6,022 nt of DNA, taken from positions 1 to 6,022 of the forward strand of contig JAADDL010000060.1 of the NCBI GenBank assembly GCA_013153915.1. The letters are read 5' to 3'. The notes under the pieces were generated by a model, which was given only the letters and a program-made list of their open reading frames with translations, was not told where the DNA came from and did no database searches. The position numbers and the translations under genes were made by a program. Of the stretch, positions 5,055 through 6,022 are shown in pieces. The stretch comes from Campylobacterota bacterium. Its GTDB lineage: Bacteria; Campylobacterota; Campylobacteria; Campylobacterales; JALSKU01. The first letter of the stretch is position 1, and each line of letters starts with the position of its first letter.

Positions 5055-6022
5055 GTGAGATTAAGACAGAGTCAAACAACAAAACTTTCTCTCTCATCTA
5101 CACTAAGAAGTTGGTTGCCTATACTCCAAGCGGATATAGAATCGCTCGAAGATACACTAGAGCCTTTTGTTAAAGAAAACCCTTTCATAGAAGTTAAATC
5201 AGGTTTTGAAAAGAGAGGAGGTCAACTCTTTGGCGATAAATCTTTTACGACTGATTATATCGAATCTCTAACCTTGTCGCAAAGTTCATTGTACGAGGTA
5301 TTGCAAGAGCAGGTAGCTCCTCCGTTATTTCCGACTAAAAAATCTCAAGATATAGCTTTTGCCGTTATAGAAGAGATAAACGAACAGGGATATTTTGAGG
5401 GTGATATTAAAAAGATAGCGAAAAAGTTTTCTTGCAAAGCTTTTGAGGTTGAGAAGGTTAGATTGAGATTTGCGTATCTTGAACCCATAGGCGTAGGCGC
5501 AAAGGATATGAAAGAGAGTTTTTTATTTCAGCTTGACGATATGGAGATAAACGAGGATATTTACAAGGCGGCAAAAAAGCTGATAATGGATTTTGAAAAT
5601 ATACAAGAGTACGGAAAAGATAGATTGTTCAATGAAGCCATAAACATCATCAAAAAGTTTTCCAATCCCCCCGCTATCGCCTATCTTCAAGAGTCTAAAC
5701 AAATCATACCCGATATCTTTATCGTTGAGAGTGAAAACGGTATAGAGGTAAGGACAAACGATAGTTTTTATCCCGAGATTGTGCTGGAGCTTGACGGGCT
5801 TGATAGGGATAATGACTACATAAAGCAAAAAGTCAAGGCGGCTAAAGATTTGATTGACGCTTTGGATATGAGAAAGGCCACTATCAAAAAAATAGGTTTG
5901 ATGATACTTGAGTATCAATACGAGTTTTTTAACGGTGGAGATATAAAACCTATGAAGTTAAAGGATTTGGCAAACGACCTTGAGAGAAATCCATCCACCA
6001 TATCAAGAGCCATAGCCAACAA
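5055..6022 (+). CDS. rpoN: RNA polymerase sigma-54 factor (3'-truncated by window)
   Basis: Sigma-54 directs core RNA polymerase to -24/-12 promoters that need an AAA+ activator; in Campylobacterota it typically serves middle flagellar genes. The frame starts at GTG 5055, six bases after AAAGG (5044-5048), and stays open to the edge (322 codons plus two bases). Region I (about 1-47) is rich in Leu and Gln: RQSQTTKLSLSSTLRSWLPI, then LEDTLEPFVKENPFIEV. Region II is very short. The core-binding domain begins near IESLTLSQSSLYEVL, with FAVIEEINEQGYFEGD and YLEPIGVGAKDM following. The window ends inside the DNA-binding helix-turn-helix, LKDLANDLERNPSTISRAIAN, which parallels the E. coli 'STISR' helix. 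The C-terminal RpoN box (ARRTVAKYRE type) is beyond the edge; roughly 90-110 residues should be missing. It is the last visible gene of the operon. Confidence 0.95.
   Translation, partial: MRLRQSQTTKLSLSSTLRSWLPILQADIESLEDTLEPFVKENPFIEVKSGFEKRGGQLFGDKSFTTDYIESLTLSQSSLYEVLQEQVAPPLFPTKKSQDIAFAVIEEINEQGYFEGDIKKIAKKFSCKAFEVEKVRLRFAYLEPIGVGAKDMKESFLFQLDDMEINEDIYKAAKKLIMDFENIQEYGKDRLFNEAINIIKKFSNPPAIAYLQESKQIIPDIFIVESENGIEVRTNDSFYPEIVLELDGLDRDNDYIKQKVKAAKDLIDALDMRKATIKKIGLMILEYQYEFFNGGDIKPMKLKDLANDLERNPSTISRAIAN

Noticed and set aside
5523..5918. Open frame of 131 codons on the minus strand
   Set aside because: It is antisense to rpoN, whose frame is open across the same region and matches sigma-54 throughout. 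No recognisable domain is present.
1..6022. Mobile element, CRISPR array, tRNA/rRNA, phage or defence genes
   Set aside because: I read both strands for terminal inverted repeats, regular direct repeats, cloverleaf-like stretches and transposase or nuclease motifs and found none. All long stretches are explained by recognisable housekeeping genes.

Overview
The window looks like ordinary chromosome from a member of the Campylobacterota (the former Epsilonproteobacteria). The grounds are an AT-rich, ATA/AGA/AAA-heavy codon style and the gene order S4-domain protein, (trpD), tsaE, lptB, rpoN. From memory, without a search, this resembles the S4/tsaE/ABC-ATPase/rpoN run of Campylobacter jejuni. 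LptB and RpoN together indicate a Gram-negative cell with lipopolysaccharide and a sigma-54 regulon. I cannot name the genus; a free-living, Sulfurimonas- or Sulfurovum-like sulfur or hydrogen oxidiser is only a guess.

Layout. Bases 1-233 (+) are the last 76 codons of a molybdopterin oxidoreductase. A family-2 glycosyltransferase (230-1027, +) follows and overlaps its stop by ATGA. It converges on argG (1040-2251, -), and a 15-bp hairpin at 998-1034 sits between the two genes as a probable bidirectional terminator. Upstream of argG, 4 bp away and on the same strand, is a small cysteine-free DUF59/MIP18-like gene (2256-2552, -). The two form a short operon read from a strong extended -10 promoter near 2582-2590. 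The 137-bp intergenic region 2553-2689 is divergent. Rightward from it runs a tight operon: S4-domain RNA-binding protein (2690-2941), trpD (2934-3914), tsaE (3917-4327), lptB (4320-5042) and rpoN (5055 to the window edge, 322 codons present). Spacings are an 8-bp overlap, 2 bp, an 8-bp overlap and 12 bp.

Function. The rightward operon is a housekeeping mixture: RNA binding, tryptophan synthesis, tRNA t6A modification, LPS export and the alternative sigma factor. The leftward pair makes argininosuccinate for arginine synthesis, plus a protein related to Fe-S assembly factors. Both terminal genes, the molybdoenzyme and rpoN, are cut by the window edges. I see no tRNA or rRNA, CRISPR array, insertion sequence or phage gene, and no convincing new system. 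The points worth checking are the cysteine-less DUF59 protein tied to argG, the dyad around its promoter, the solitary trpD inside a conserved housekeeping run, and the glycosyltransferase coupled to a molybdoenzyme gene.
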